Assembly (NCBI GenBank): GCA_965218045.1
Contig: CBDCJX010000001.1
Location: forward strand, 186,001-250,000
Reading direction: 5' to 3'
Source: CAVRCA01 sp965218045
Lineage (GTDB): Bacteria; Pseudomonadota; Alphaproteobacteria; Acetobacterales; Acetobacteraceae
Length of the DNA: 64,000 bases
The notes under the pieces were generated by a model that was not told where the DNA came from, did not search any database, and worked only from the letters and a program-made list of their open reading frames with translations. Shown one piece after another: positions 46,202-54,998 of this stretch; position 1 is the first letter of the stretch; each line of letters opens with the position of its first letter. The translations under genes and the position numbers were made by a program.

Positions 46202-47512
46202 ATGCACATCGTCGACCGTCGGCTCAATCCTGGAGGCAAAAGCCTCGCCAATCGCCAGCGCTTCATGCGCCGGGCCAAGGCACTGATCCGCAAGGCGGTG
46301 CACGAGAACTCCGGCAGCCGGAGCATCAAGGACGCCGATCAGGGGGGCGAGGTCTCGTTGCCGAGCCAGGGCGTGCACGAGCCCGCTTTCCACCGCGCTG
46401 GCAAGGGCGGGTTGCGCGAGCACCTGCTGCCCGGCAACAAGGAGTATGTCGAGGGCGACACCATCCCCCGTCCGCAGGGCGGGGCCGGTGGGTCAGGCTC
46501 GGAAGGCAGCCCGGACGGGGAGGGGGAGGATGATTTCCGCTTCGCCCTGTCGCAGGACGAGTATGTCGATCTGTTCCTCGAGGATCTTGAGCTGCCGGAC
46601 CTGGCCAAGCGCCGCGTGGTCGACGCCCAGGCGGTCGACTGGCATCGGGCCGGCTACTCCGTGACCGGCTCGCCGGCCAACCTGGCGCTGACCCGCACGA
46701 TCCGCAACAGCCTGTCGCGCCGCATTGCGATGCGGCGGCCCAAGGCGGACGAGATTGCCCAGCTGCGCGCCGAGATCGAGGCGTTGGAGACCAGCGGGGA
46801 CGATCCGGACCAGCTGGAGGTGCTGCAAGCAAAGTTGCAAAAGCAGCTTCGCCGCACGACGCTGATCCCCTATATCGACCCGCTCGACGTGCGCTACCGG
46901 CGTTTCGATTCGACGCCGCGGCCGATCGCCAAAGCGGTGATGTTCTGCCTGATGGACGTGTCCGGCTCGATGACCGAGCACATGAAGGACCTGGCCAAGC
47001 GGTTCTATGTGCTGCTCTTCATCTTCCTCAAGCGCCGCTACAAGCATGTCGACGTGGTGTTCATCCGCCACACGCATCAGGCGCAGGAGGTTGACGAGGA
47101 CACGTTCTTCCACAGCCCGGAAACCGGCGGCACCGTGGTGTCGACTGCGCTGGAGGAGATGGTTCGGGTGGTGGCGGAGCGTTACCGTCCGGAGGACTGG
47201 AACATCTACGCGGCCCAGGCATCGGACGGCGACAACACGTCGAGCGACAATGACAAGGCGGCGGCCCTGCTCACCGGCCAATTGCTGCCGGTCTGCCAGT
47301 ACTACGCCTACCTGGAAGTCGGCCGCGAGGGCGAGAATTTCCCGCCCGGGTTCATCCGCCGGGAGAGCGACCTGTGGCAGACCTACACGGCGATCTGCCG
47401 CAGCGGGGCGCCGATGGCGATGCGCAAGGTGAACCATCGGCGCGACATCTACCCGGTGTTCCGCGAGCTGTTCGCCCGCAAGACCGCCGCGCAGACAGGA
47501 GCGGACGCCTGA
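46202..47512 (+). CDS. DUF444 (YeaH/YhbH) family protein
   Basis: 436 residues of the YeaH/YhbH family. It is marked by the N-terminal IVDRRLNPGGKSLANRQRFMRRAK and a C-terminal VWA-like region with MDVSGSM (the DxSxS metal motif) and GGT in PETGGTVVSTAL. This family always sits with PrkA and SpoVR. Its stop overlaps the spoVR start (TGATG), so translation is coupled. The molecular role is unknown; the VWA fold suggests protein binding. Confidence 0.92.
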   Translation: MHIVDRRLNPGGKSLANRQRFMRRAKALIRKAVHENSGSRSIKDADQGGEVSLPSQGVHEPAFHRAGKGGLREHLLPGNKEYVEGDTIPRPQGGAGGSGSEGSPDGEGEDDFRFALSQDEYVDLFLEDLELPDLAKRRVVDAQAVDWHRAGYSVTGSPANLALTRTIRNSLSRRIAMRRPKADEIAQLRAEIEALETSGDDPDQLEVLQAKLQKQLRRTTLIPYIDPLDVRYRRFDSTPRPIAKAVMFCLMDVSGSMTEHMKDLAKRFYVLLFIFLKRRYKHVDVVFIRHTHQAQEVDEDTFFHSPETGGTVVSTALEEMVRVVAERYRPEDWNIYAAQASDGDNTSSDNDKAAALLTGQLLPVCQYYAYLEVGREGENFPPGFIRRESDLWQTYTAICRSGAPMAMRKVNHRRDIYPVFRELFARKTAAQTGADA

Positions 47513-49074
47513 TGAACGTCGTCACCCGGTCCAATCGGCTGCTGTTTGAAGGCGCGGACTGGGAGTTCGCGACCATCCAGCGCGCCTATGACGCGATCGA
47601 GCAGATCGCGGTCGGCGAACTCGGCCTCGACGTCTACCCGAACCAGGTCGAGATCATCAGCACCGAGCAGATGCTGGACGCCTACTCCTCGGTCGGCATG
47701 CCGCTGTTCTACAAGCACTGGTCGTTCGGCAAGCACTTCGCGCGCGAGCAGGCGCTCTACAAGGCCGGCATGCGCGGTCTCGCCTATGAGATCGTGATCA
47801 ACTCCAACCCCTGCATCAGCTACATCATGGAGGAGAATACCGCCACGATGCAGGCGCTGGTGATGGCGCACGCGGCGTTCGGTCACAACCACTTCTTCAA
47901 GAATAACTATGTGTTCCGGCAGTGGACCGACGCGAACGGCATCCTCGACTATCTCGAGTTCGCCAAGGGGTACATCGCGTCATGCGAGGAGCGCTACGGC
48001 GAAGCCGAGGTCGAGCGGCTGCTGGATGCCGCCCATGCGCTGATGAACCAGGGCGTGCACCGCTATCCGCGCAAGCGCGCCGCCGATCTGCGCTCCGAGG
48101 AGCGGCGCGAGCGCGAACGACGCGAGCACGAGCAGCTCATCTATAACGATCTATGGCGTACGTTGCCGGCCAAGGAGGCCGCGAAGCCGGACAGCTCGCG
48201 AGAGGAGCGACGCCGCGCGCTGCTTCAGCTCCCGCAGGAGAACATCCTCTACTTCCTGGAGAAAACCGCGCCTCGGCTGCAACCGTGGCAGCGCGAGATC
48301 CTGCGTATCGTCCGGCAGATCGCCCAGTACTTCGCCCCGCAGAGCCAGACCAAGGTGATGAACGAGGGGTGCGCGACGTATGTGCACTACCAGATCATGA
48401 ACCGGCTGTATCAGCAGGGTTCGATCAACGACGGCGCGATGATGGAATTCCTGCATTCGCACACCAGCGTGGTGTTCCAACCGAGCTTCGACGACCGACG
48501 CTATAGCGGTTTCAATCCCTATGCGCTGGGTTTCGGCATGATGGAGGACATCGCCCGCATCGTCACCGAGCCCACCGAGGAGGACCGCGAGTGGTTCCCG
48601 GACATCGCTGGCACCGGCGACGCGATGGCGGTGCTGCGCGACGTGTGGGCGAACTATCGCGACGAGAGCTTCATCCTGCAGTTCCTCAGCCCGCGCCTGA
48701 TGCGCCACTTCAAGCTGTTCGGGGTCACGGATGACGCCAGCGAGCCCAACCTGCGGGTCGATGCTATCCACGACGAGCGTGGCTACCGCAAGATCCGCAA
48801 GTCCTTGGCCCGACAATACGACGTGGCGTGGATCGCGCCCGACATTCAGGTGGTGGACGTCGACCTCGCCGGCGACCGGCGCCTGATCGTGCAGCACCGC
48901 GCGGTCAATCGCGTCCTGCTCGACGAAAGTGACGCCAAACGGGTGTTGCAGCATCTGGCGGATCTCTGGGGCTATGATGTGCTGATGAAGGAAGCCGACC
49001 CCACCTCCGGCTCGGTGATGAAGGAGCACGCTGCGTCGCCCCGGCCGGGGATCGTGCCGTCCAACCCGAGCTGA
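47512..49074 (+). CDS. SpoVR family protein
   Basis: 520-residue SpoVR protein. The N-terminal half includes GMPLFYKHWSFGKHF and ENTATMQALVMAHAAFGHNHFFKNNY, and further on EGCATYVHYQIMNRLYQQG and HTSVVFQP; conserved His and Glu residues give a metalloenzyme look. The family is tied to the Bacillus spore cortex but, in non-sporulating bacteria like this one, is co-conserved with prkA-yeaH. It overlaps the upstream stop by one base. Confidence 0.93.
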   Translation: MNVVTRSNRLLFEGADWEFATIQRAYDAIEQIAVGELGLDVYPNQVEIISTEQMLDAYSSVGMPLFYKHWSFGKHFAREQALYKAGMRGLAYEIVINSNPCISYIMEENTATMQALVMAHAAFGHNHFFKNNYVFRQWTDANGILDYLEFAKGYIASCEERYGEAEVERLLDAAHALMNQGVHRYPRKRAADLRSEERRERERREHEQLIYNDLWRTLPAKEAAKPDSSREERRRALLQLPQENILYFLEKTAPRLQPWQREILRIVRQIAQYFAPQSQTKVMNEGCATYVHYQIMNRLYQQGSINDGAMMEFLHSHTSVVFQPSFDDRRYSGFNPYALGFGMMEDIARIVTEPTEEDREWFPDIAGTGDAMAVLRDVWANYRDESFILQFLSPRLMRHFKLFGVTDDASEPNLRVDAIHDERGYRKIRKSLARQYDVAWIAPDIQVVDVDLAGDRRLIVQHRAVNRVLLDESDAKRVLQHLADLWGYDVLMKEADPTSGSVMKEHAASPRPGIVPSNPS

Positions 49075-49096
49075 CTCACGCGAGGGATCGCCCCCC

Positions 49097-49495
49097 ATGA
49101 AAGCCATCGACGCGATCACCAGCTATCACGCCCACATCTACTACGACGCCGCGACCCGCGAGGTGGCGGCAAGCCTGCGCGAGCAGATCGCCGACCGCTT
49201 TTCCGTGCAAATGGGGCGTTGGCGCGACGAGCCGGTCGGGCCGCATGTGCGAGCCATGTATCAGATTGCATTCGCCGTCGCTCTGTTCCCGAAACTGGTG
49301 CCCTGGCTGATGCTCAACCGCCAGGGCCTCACGGTTCTGGTGCATCCCAACACCGACCATCCGCGCGACGATCACGTGCTCCATCCGCTCTGGCTGGGTG
49401 AGGTGCTGGACGTCAAGGAAGAGGTCTTGCGCGAGGCAAGGCCGGATCGCGAGCAGATCGTGCCCAATACGACGCCCACCGGCGCACCCGCTTGA
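49097..49495 (+). CDS. DOPA 4,5-dioxygenase family protein
   Basis: 132 residues, the usual small size of this family. The metal-binding pattern is spread: SYHAHIYYD near the N-terminus, GPHVRAMYQIAF in the middle, and LTVLVHPNT-DHPRDDHVLHPLW at the end, giving several His. Fungal and cyanobacterial relatives extradiol-cleave catechols such as DOPA. It stands 22 bases after spoVR but is probably not functionally tied to it. Confidence 0.82.
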   Translation: MKAIDAITSYHAHIYYDAATREVAASLREQIADRFSVQMGRWRDEPVGPHVRAMYQIAFAVALFPKLVPWLMLNRQGLTVLVHPNTDHPRDDHVLHPLWLGEVLDVKEEVLREARPDREQIVPNTTPTGAPA

Positions 49496-49621
49496 CACCA
49501 TCAGGTTGCGGTTCATGCTTCCCTTGTAGCAAGAGTCGCTTCCCGGACTTGGCCATCCTCTTTCTCCCTTACGGAAGCGGGCCGGGGTGAGGGGAGGCGG
49601 GTCGGCAAGGGGTGGTGACTT

Positions 49622-50368
49622 ATGGCGCGGCTCGACGACAAGATCGCCTTCATCACGGGTGCCGGGACCGGCATCGGGCGTGCCGCGGCGCTGCTGTTCG
49701 CCAAGGAAGGCGCGCGCGTCTGCGTGGCCGAGATCGACGCCGCTGCCGGCGAGGAAACGGCGCATGCGATCGGCGGCGACGCGATCGCCATTCGCACCGA
49801 CGTGACCGAGCCAGACAGCCTGCAAGGCGCGATCAGCCAATGCGTGGGCAAGTTCGGTGCGCTGCACGTGCTCTACAATAACGCCGGTGGCTCGACCCTG
49901 CGGGACGCGACCGCGGTCGATGCCCCCTTGGAGGAGTTCTGGCGGGCGATCAAGCTCGACCTGTTCGGCACTTTCCTCGGCTGCCGTTTTGGCATTCCCG
50001 AGCTGATCAAGGCGGGGGGCGGCTCGGTCATCAACATGGCCTCCAATGTCGCGCTGATGGGGTTCCCGGGGCGCGACTGCTACACCGCCGCCAAGGGCGG
50101 GATCGCCTCGATCACACGCTCGCTCGCGGTGTCCTACGCGCCGCAGAAGGTGCGGGTGAACGCGATCGCCCCGTCGGTCACCCGCACCGACCGGGTGGTC
50201 AAGCTGATGGCCGGCAACGCCGCGGTCTCGCGCATCGCCGATGCGCATCTGCTCGGTCTGGGCGAGCCCGAGGATGTGGCGCAGGCCGCGTTGTATCTGG
50301 CCTCCGACGAATCGAAGCGCACCACCGGTTCCATCATGCTCGTCGATAGCGGCATTACGATTTCCTGA
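49622..50368 (+). CDS. SDR family oxidoreductase
   Basis: 248 residues, classical SDR. TGAGTGIGRAAA cofactor motif, NNAGG motif, catalytic Ser in NMASNVALMG with YTAAKGG for Tyr/Lys, and SIMLVDSG at the end as in the FabG-like group. It probably oxidises a secondary alcohol. It begins a run of four metabolic genes (49622-53332) including an FMN hydroxyacid dehydrogenase and alanine dehydrogenase. Confidence 0.9.
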   Translation: MARLDDKIAFITGAGTGIGRAAALLFAKEGARVCVAEIDAAAGEETAHAIGGDAIAIRTDVTEPDSLQGAISQCVGKFGALHVLYNNAGGSTLRDATAVDAPLEEFWRAIKLDLFGTFLGCRFGIPELIKAGGGSVINMASNVALMGFPGRDCYTAAKGGIASITRSLAVSYAPQKVRVNAIAPSVTRTDRVVKLMAGNAAVSRIADAHLLGLGEPEDVAQAALYLASDESKRTTGSIMLVDSGITIS

Positions 50369-50402
50369 ACGACGAACGCCCCCGAGGGGAGAGCAGCGTG
50401 CC

Positions 50403-51608
50403 ATGACCAACCTGTCCCGGTGCTTCAACATCGCCGATCTGCGCGAAGCGGCGCAGCGTCGATTACCAAAAGGCATCTTCGAGTTCGTCGATCGCGGCGC
50501 CGAGGACGAGATCGCATTGCGGGAGAACCGGGAGGCGTTCCGCAAGCTCAAGTTCAGCCCGCACGTGCTGGTCGATGTCTCGCGGCGCAGCACGCAGGCC
50601 ACCCTGTTCGGCAAGACGCTGCCGCTGCCGCTGGCGGTGGCACCGACCGGTGCCGCGGGGCTCTGCTGGTTCGAGGGCGAGTTGCAGCTCGCCAAGGCGG
50701 CGGCCAAGGCCGGCGTCCCGTTCGCCATGGCAACCGGGTCGATCACGTCGATGGAGAAGATCGCCAAGGAGGCCGGTGGCCAGCTCTGGATGCAGCTCTA
50801 CATGTGGCGCGACCGCAATCTCTCCTACGAGCTGGTCAAGCGCGCGCACCGCGCCGGCTGGGAGGCGCTGCTGCTGACCGTGGACACCTCGGTCGCGCCG
50901 AACCGCGAATACAACGCCCGCAACGGCTTCAGCCTGCCGTTCCAGCTCGGCGCGCGCTCGGCGTTGGACATGGCGCTGCACCCGTCCTGGACCTTGGGCG
51001 TGATGGGCCGCTACATCCGCGATCGTGGCATGCCGCGCCACGAGAACTATCCCGCCGAGTTCCGCCGTTCGATCTCCGCCGACCCGAAGAACAGCACCGC
51101 GATGCGCAACGATTCGCTGTGCTTCGACGATATCGGCCGGCTGCGCGACATCTGGCCCGGCACCCTGATGATCAAGGGGGTGATGCGCGCCGACGACGCG
51201 GCCCGCTGTGTCGAGCTCGGTGCCGACGGCATCGTCGTCTCCAACCACGGGGGTCGCAATCTCGACAGCGCCCGGCCGACGCTCGACATCCTGCCCGAGG
51301 TCGCCGCCGCCATAAGGGGCCGCATTCCGGTCATCCTCGACAGCGGCGTCCGCCGTGGCAGCGACATCGTGAAAGCGCTGGCGTTGGGTGCCGATGCGGT
51401 GCTCACCGGGCGGGCGACCTTGTACGGCACCGCCGCCGCGGGCGAAGCCGGTGCGACGCATGCCATCAATCTGCTACGCAAGGAGATGGACACCACGATG
51501 GCCTATGTCGGCATCAACACCGTGGCCGAGCTCGGGCCCGACATCCTGCATCTGCCGCACGAGCGAGCCGCCGAGCCGCAGCGCGTGTCGGCCTACGAGC
51601 CGGCCTGA
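50403..51608 (+). CDS. FMN-dependent alpha-hydroxy-acid dehydrogenase (lactate/mandelate type)
   Basis: 401 residues with an FMN TIM barrel. The hydroxyacid proton-acceptor His is in GIVVSNHGGRNLDSA, and the FMN phosphate loop is ILDSGVRRGSDIVKALALGADAV. FEFVDRGAEDE and TGAAGLCWFEGE are typical of the membrane-linked L-lactate/mandelate dehydrogenases. GGGGAGAG precedes ATG 50403. It is followed by a CMD-family gene after 17 bases. Confidence 0.92.
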   Translation: MTNLSRCFNIADLREAAQRRLPKGIFEFVDRGAEDEIALRENREAFRKLKFSPHVLVDVSRRSTQATLFGKTLPLPLAVAPTGAAGLCWFEGELQLAKAAAKAGVPFAMATGSITSMEKIAKEAGGQLWMQLYMWRDRNLSYELVKRAHRAGWEALLLTVDTSVAPNREYNARNGFSLPFQLGARSALDMALHPSWTLGVMGRYIRDRGMPRHENYPAEFRRSISADPKNSTAMRNDSLCFDDIGRLRDIWPGTLMIKGVMRADDAARCVELGADGIVVSNHGGRNLDSARPTLDILPEVAAAIRGRIPVILDSGVRRGSDIVKALALGADAVLTGRATLYGTAAAGEAGATHAINLLRKEMDTTMAYVGINTVAELGPDILHLPHERAAEPQRVSAYEPA

Positions 51609-51625
51609 CGCAGGAGCCTCGCTCG

Positions 51626-52174
51626 ATGGCGCGCATCCCGTATCGGGAAAAATCCGAGCTTGCCGAGGCCGACCAGGATCTGCTGGCTCGCAACATCAAC
51701 CTGTTCCGCGCGCTGGTGAACTCGCCCAACGCGGCACGCGCGTTCTCCACCTTGGGCGGCTTCATCCGGCACAAGAGCAAGCTCGACCCGCGCCTGCGCG
51801 AGCTCGCGATCCTGCAAGTCGGCTGGCTCGCCCGCTCGCCCTACGAGTGGTCCCATCACGTGAAGATCGGCCACGATTTCGGCGTCAGCGATGATGATAT
51901 CGCCGGGCTGATCGACGAGACGGCGGGCAAGCCGAGCGCGTTGGGTGAGGACGCACGGCTGGTGCTGCGCGGCGCCCGCGAAATGACCCAGCAGGGCGCG
52001 ATGACCGAGGCGACCTTCGCGGCGCTGCAACGCCAGCTCGGCAACGAGCACGTCGTCGACCTCACCATCGCGATCGGCTTCTACAACGCCGTGGTTCGTG
52101 TTCTGGCGACCTTGCAGATTGACGTCGAGCCCGACTACCAGACCTACCTGGATCGCTTTCCGCTGCCCACGTAG
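51626..52174 (+). CDS. Carboxymuconolactone decarboxylase (CMD/AhpD-like) family protein
   Basis: 182 residues. The family's core is FRALVNSPNAARAFSTLGGFI, then LDPRLRELAILQVGWLARSPYEWSHHVKIG, where the usual CxxC is replaced by SPYEW, so peroxidase (AhpD) activity is unlikely, while EWxHH is kept. CMD homologues act in catechol or radical detoxification. The frame is open far upstream but that is a shadow of the previous gene; ATG 51626 is preceded by AGGAG. Confidence 0.9.
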   Translation: MARIPYREKSELAEADQDLLARNINLFRALVNSPNAARAFSTLGGFIRHKSKLDPRLRELAILQVGWLARSPYEWSHHVKIGHDFGVSDDDIAGLIDETAGKPSALGEDARLVLRGAREMTQQGAMTEATFAALQRQLGNEHVVDLTIAIGFYNAVVRVLATLQIDVEPDYQTYLDRFPLPT

Positions 52175-52204
52175 GCTGTCCCTCGCCGCACAGGAGGAGG
52201 TCGC

Positions 52205-53332
52205 ATGAGGGTCGGCGTGCCGAAGGAGGTCAAGACGCATGAGTACCGCGTCGGCCTTGTGCCCGCCTGCGTGCGCGAGCTGGTGGCGCACGGCCACTCC
52301 GTTCTGGTCGAACGTGACGCGGCCGCCGCGATCGGCTTGCCGGACGGCGCATATCAGGCGGCGGGTGCTACCGTGGTCGACAGCGCCGATGAGGTGTTCG
52401 CCGGCGCGGACATGATCGTCAAGGTGAAGGAGCCGGACCCGACCGAGATCGCGCGGCTGCGGGAGGGGCAGGTGCTGTTCACCTATCTGCACCTCGCGGC
52501 CGATCGGACGCAGACCGAGGGGCTGATGGATCGCGGCGCGACCTGCATCGCCTATGAGACCGTCACCGACTCACGGGGTGGACTGCCGCTGCTGTCGCCG
52601 ATGAGCGAGGTCGCTGGACGCATGGCCGTGCAGGTCGGCGCCCATTGTCTGGAGAAGGAGCAGGGTGGCGCCGGCATCCTGCTCGGCGGCGTGCCTGGTG
52701 TTCCCGCCGCGCGCGTCGTGGTGCTCGGGGGCGGCGTGTCCGGCACCAACGCGGCGCGCGTGGCGATCGGGTTCGAAGCCAGCGTCGTGGTCGTCGACAA
52801 GTCGCTGGCACGCCTCAAGGAACTTGACCTGCAGTTCGGCGCCCAGGCGCAGACCTTGTTCGCGACCTCGGAGGCGATCGAGCAGGCGGTGGTGCAGGCC
52901 GACCTTGTTATCGGTGCGGTGCTGGTGCCGGGTGCTGCGGCACCGAAGCTCGTGACTCGCGACATGGTGCGCCGGATGCGGCCTGGCTCCGTGCTGGTCG
53001 ACATCGCCATCGACCAGGGTGGTTGCTTCGAGACCAGCCGCCCCACCACGCATTCCGATCCGATCTACGTCGAGGACGGCGTGGTGCATTATTGCGTTAC
53101 CAACATGCCGGGCGCGGTGCCACGCACCTCCACCTTCGCGCTGAACAACGCGACCTTGCCTTTCGTGTTGGCGCTTGCCGACAAGGGCTGGCGACAGGCT
53201 CTACACGACGACGCGCATCTACGCGCCGGGCTGAACGTGCATGCGGGATGGGTGGCTCATGCGGCCGTGGCCTGTGATCTGGGGCTCAAGTATCGCTCGC
53301 CCGAGGAGGTTGTCGAAGCCGGCGTGCAGTAG
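52205..53332 (+). CDS. ald: Alanine dehydrogenase
   Basis: 375-residue NAD-dependent enzyme interconverting L-alanine with pyruvate and ammonia. MRVGVPKEVKTHEYRVGLVP, the catalytic His in TYLHLAAD, the NAD site VVVLGGGVSGTNAAR, and SRPTTHSDPIY near the active site are present. CAGGAGGAGG precedes ATG 52205. It closes the run starting with the SDR; no Lrp-type regulator is adjacent. Confidence 0.95.
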   Translation: MRVGVPKEVKTHEYRVGLVPACVRELVAHGHSVLVERDAAAAIGLPDGAYQAAGATVVDSADEVFAGADMIVKVKEPDPTEIARLREGQVLFTYLHLAADRTQTEGLMDRGATCIAYETVTDSRGGLPLLSPMSEVAGRMAVQVGAHCLEKEQGGAGILLGGVPGVPAARVVVLGGGVSGTNAARVAIGFEASVVVVDKSLARLKELDLQFGAQAQTLFATSEAIEQAVVQADLVIGAVLVPGAAAPKLVTRDMVRRMRPGSVLVDIAIDQGGCFETSRPTTHSDPIYVEDGVVHYCVTNMPGAVPRTSTFALNNATLPFVLALADKGWRQALHDDAHLRAGLNVHAGWVAHAAVACDLGLKYRSPEEVVEAGVQ

Positions 53333-53359
53333 CTCTCATCACCTGGAGCAAGCCTGGCT

Positions 53360-54160
53360 CTATCGGCTTGCAAACCCCGTCGCCGGCGAAGCTCCGGCTA
53401 TCTCGTTGACAAGTTTGCGCGTCATAGCGTCGCCGAAGGTCTGGAAATCGTGCACCTCGAGGACGAAGCTGCCCGGGCCGCCGGCGACGTTCTCGCGGTA
53501 GTAGTTCGCCAGCCCGCCCGGCGGTTGCACGTGGGCGTAGGTCCAGGATACCGGGTGATCGTTGATGATCGCCAGACCGTTCACCGTGATCCCGGCCGCG
53601 ACCGCGGCGTCGCGCGATTCCGACACCTCGCGTCCGGCGTTGTTGGTGCCATCACCGCACACGTCGATCACCTTGCGTTGCGGCTCGAAGGTGGTTTCGA
53701 CCAACATTTGAACGCCAAGGTCGATTCCCGCGCCGATCGCGGTCCGCCCCCAGAATGACCGGGAGGAGCGGGTGACCTTATCGGCGAAGCTCGCCGCCGA
53801 GTCCCGATCGGATATGATGGTCCAATCGACCACGGAGCGTGTTTCGAAATTGCTTGCGAACTCCACGTAGCTGACCGCGATCTTGCCGACGGCTCCGCCC
53901 TGGACCGCGGCCACCACCTTCTTATCGGTGATCGCGGTAGCATAGCCCTTTTTCTCGAGCTCGAACTCCGCGTCGTCGATGCTTCGGGAGACGTCGGTGA
54001 CGAGTACCAGCGCCACGTCGACCGCCTCGCCAGCACGGCTTTCGCCAATCAACATCGGTGCGCTAGCGATCCAGCAGACCAATCCGCAGGCGACCTTGAT
54101 GTGGTTGATTGTCACCGCGATGGTCACCTGTCGTCGAAGTTTGCCCGACCTGAGATTCAT
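53360..54160 (-). CDS. DUF1194 (VWA-like) secreted protein
   Basis: 266 residues. A hydrophobic N-terminus (about 22-44, ending in SRAGE) looks like a signal peptide. The mature part has a MIDAS-like DVSRS (56-60) opening a VWA-like domain, typical for DUF1194, and VIDVCGDGTNNAGREV later as the family's second motif. ATG 54160 overlaps the stop of the upstream S24 repressor (ATGA), so this gene is translated with its regulator. The role is unknown; VWA domains bind proteins through a metal ion. Confidence 0.82.
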   Translation of the reverse strand: MNLRSGKLRRQVTIAVTINHIKVACGLVCWIASAPMLIGESRAGEAVDVALVLVTDVSRSIDDAEFELEKKGYATAITDKKVVAAVQGGAVGKIAVSYVEFASNFETRSVVDWTIISDRDSAASFADKVTRSSRSFWGRTAIGAGIDLGVQMLVETTFEPQRKVIDVCGDGTNNAGREVSESRDAAVAAGITVNGLAIINDHPVSWTYAHVQPPGGLANYYRENVAGGPGSFVLEVHDFQTFGDAMTRKLVNEIAGASPATGFASR

Positions 54161-54807
54161 TGACTGGCCCAAACAATGCGGTGGATCCAACTCACGTCGG
54201 CGAGATCGAAGTTGTAGTCAGGGTGGGCCGGATTGAAGCTCCGCAATTCGACGCGCCGTGCGGAGCGCCGAGCGAGATGTTTGGCCATGACCTCACCATG
54301 AATTGTCCGCGCCACCACACGGTCACCGCGCCGGGTCGGCGCCGAGGGAGAGACGATCACCATGTCGCCGTCGCGAAACACCGGCTCCATCGAGTCGCCG
54401 CTGATCTCCAAGGCATAGGCGTTCGGATCGCCAACCTCCGGCAAGCCGATCTCGTCCCAGCTTCCGCCGACCGGGTAGCCGCCATCGTCGAAGAACCCCT
54501 CGCCGCCGGCTTGTGCCAAGCCGATGAGCGGAATGCGTCGCGGCGCGGCGCGAGACATCGAGCCACCGGAGAGCGCCCGCGCACCGGAGACCAGCTCGCT
54601 GAACACATCGAGGCTTGCTCCCGTCGCGTCCAGCACCTTGGCGAGGCTTTCGGTGCTTGGCCAGCGTGGCCTTCCGTCGGGCATCTGCCGCTTAGACCGA
54701 TTAAACGTGGTGGCATCCAGGCCGGCGCGCCGAGCCAGCCCTGAAGCGGACAGACCGTTCTCGGCCGCGAGTGTATCAAGGGCTCGCCAGATATCGTTGT
54801 GCTTCAT
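54157..54807 (-). CDS. HTH and peptidase S24 (LexA/CI-like) transcriptional repressor
   Basis: 216 residues. An N-terminal HTH (about 20-42, LSASGLARRAGLDATTFNRS) is followed by a S24 autoprotease domain: likely cleavage site Ala100-Gly101 in LAQAGGEG, Ser139 in SGDSMEP and Lys176 in EVMAKHL. It should repress and be released by self-cleavage on damage or by a partner. The ATG at 54807 is preferred to the TTG one codon earlier. It is divergent from a small conserved gene, with repeated candidate operators between. Confidence 0.9.
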   Translation of the reverse strand: MKHNDIWRALDTLAAENGLSASGLARRAGLDATTFNRSKRQMPDGRPRWPSTESLAKVLDATGASLDVFSELVSGARALSGGSMSRAAPRRIPLIGLAQAGGEGFFDDGGYPVGGSWDEIGLPEVGDPNAYALEISGDSMEPVFRDGDMVIVSPSAPTRRGDRVVARTIHGEVMAKHLARRSARRVELRSFNPAHPDYNFDLADVSWIHRIVWASQ

Positions 54808-54843
54808 CAATCACACCCTACTGAGACTGACTCGGCTCGCCTG

Positions 54844-54856
54844 GTTCACGGTTGGT
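54844..54856 (+). promoter_or_regulatory. Candidate operator repeat A (GTTCACGGTTGGT)
   Basis: This 13-mer recurs at 54959 with 11 of 13 bases the same (GTTCACGATTAGT), same direction, 115 bases apart. It lies about 40 bases upstream of the S24 repressor start, where autorepression would act. No confident promoter for that gene was found. Confidence 0.4.
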
Positions 54857-54929
54857 CTCACAAAAGCCTAAAAGTCATGGAAATATTGCTGCGTCTCAAA
54901 TCCACCGATTGCGGAAAACCTTATAAGTC

Positions 54930-54958
54930 TTGCATACGAACACAACCCTCGGTTATAT
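54930..54958 (+). promoter_or_regulatory. Good sigma-70 promoter of the gene at 54999
   Basis: TTGCAT at 54930-54935, a 17-base spacer and TTATAT at 54953-54958. Operator repeat B follows directly, covering the predicted transcription start. Confidence 0.6.
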
Positions 54959-54971
54959 GTTCACGATTAGT
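54959..54971 (+). promoter_or_regulatory. Candidate operator repeat B (GTTCACGATTAGT)
   Basis: It abuts the -10 box of the promoter for the 54999 gene and would overlap its transcription start, a normal position for a repressor site. It is the partner of repeat A. Confidence 0.45.
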
Positions 54972-54998
54972 TCAACACAGAGCCTCGAGGATTTGAAG

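Noticed and set aside
50420..51625. Long in-frame extension ahead of the CMD-family gene
   Set aside because: It overlaps the FMN dehydrogenase in another frame and its translation is Arg/Ala-rich with no motif; the CMD gene starts at ATG 51626.
53348..53371. 7-bp hairpin between alanine dehydrogenase and the DUF1194 gene
   Set aside because: The stem is short, the loop is long and there is no U-tract; it overlaps the DUF1194 stop region, so a terminator cannot be claimed.
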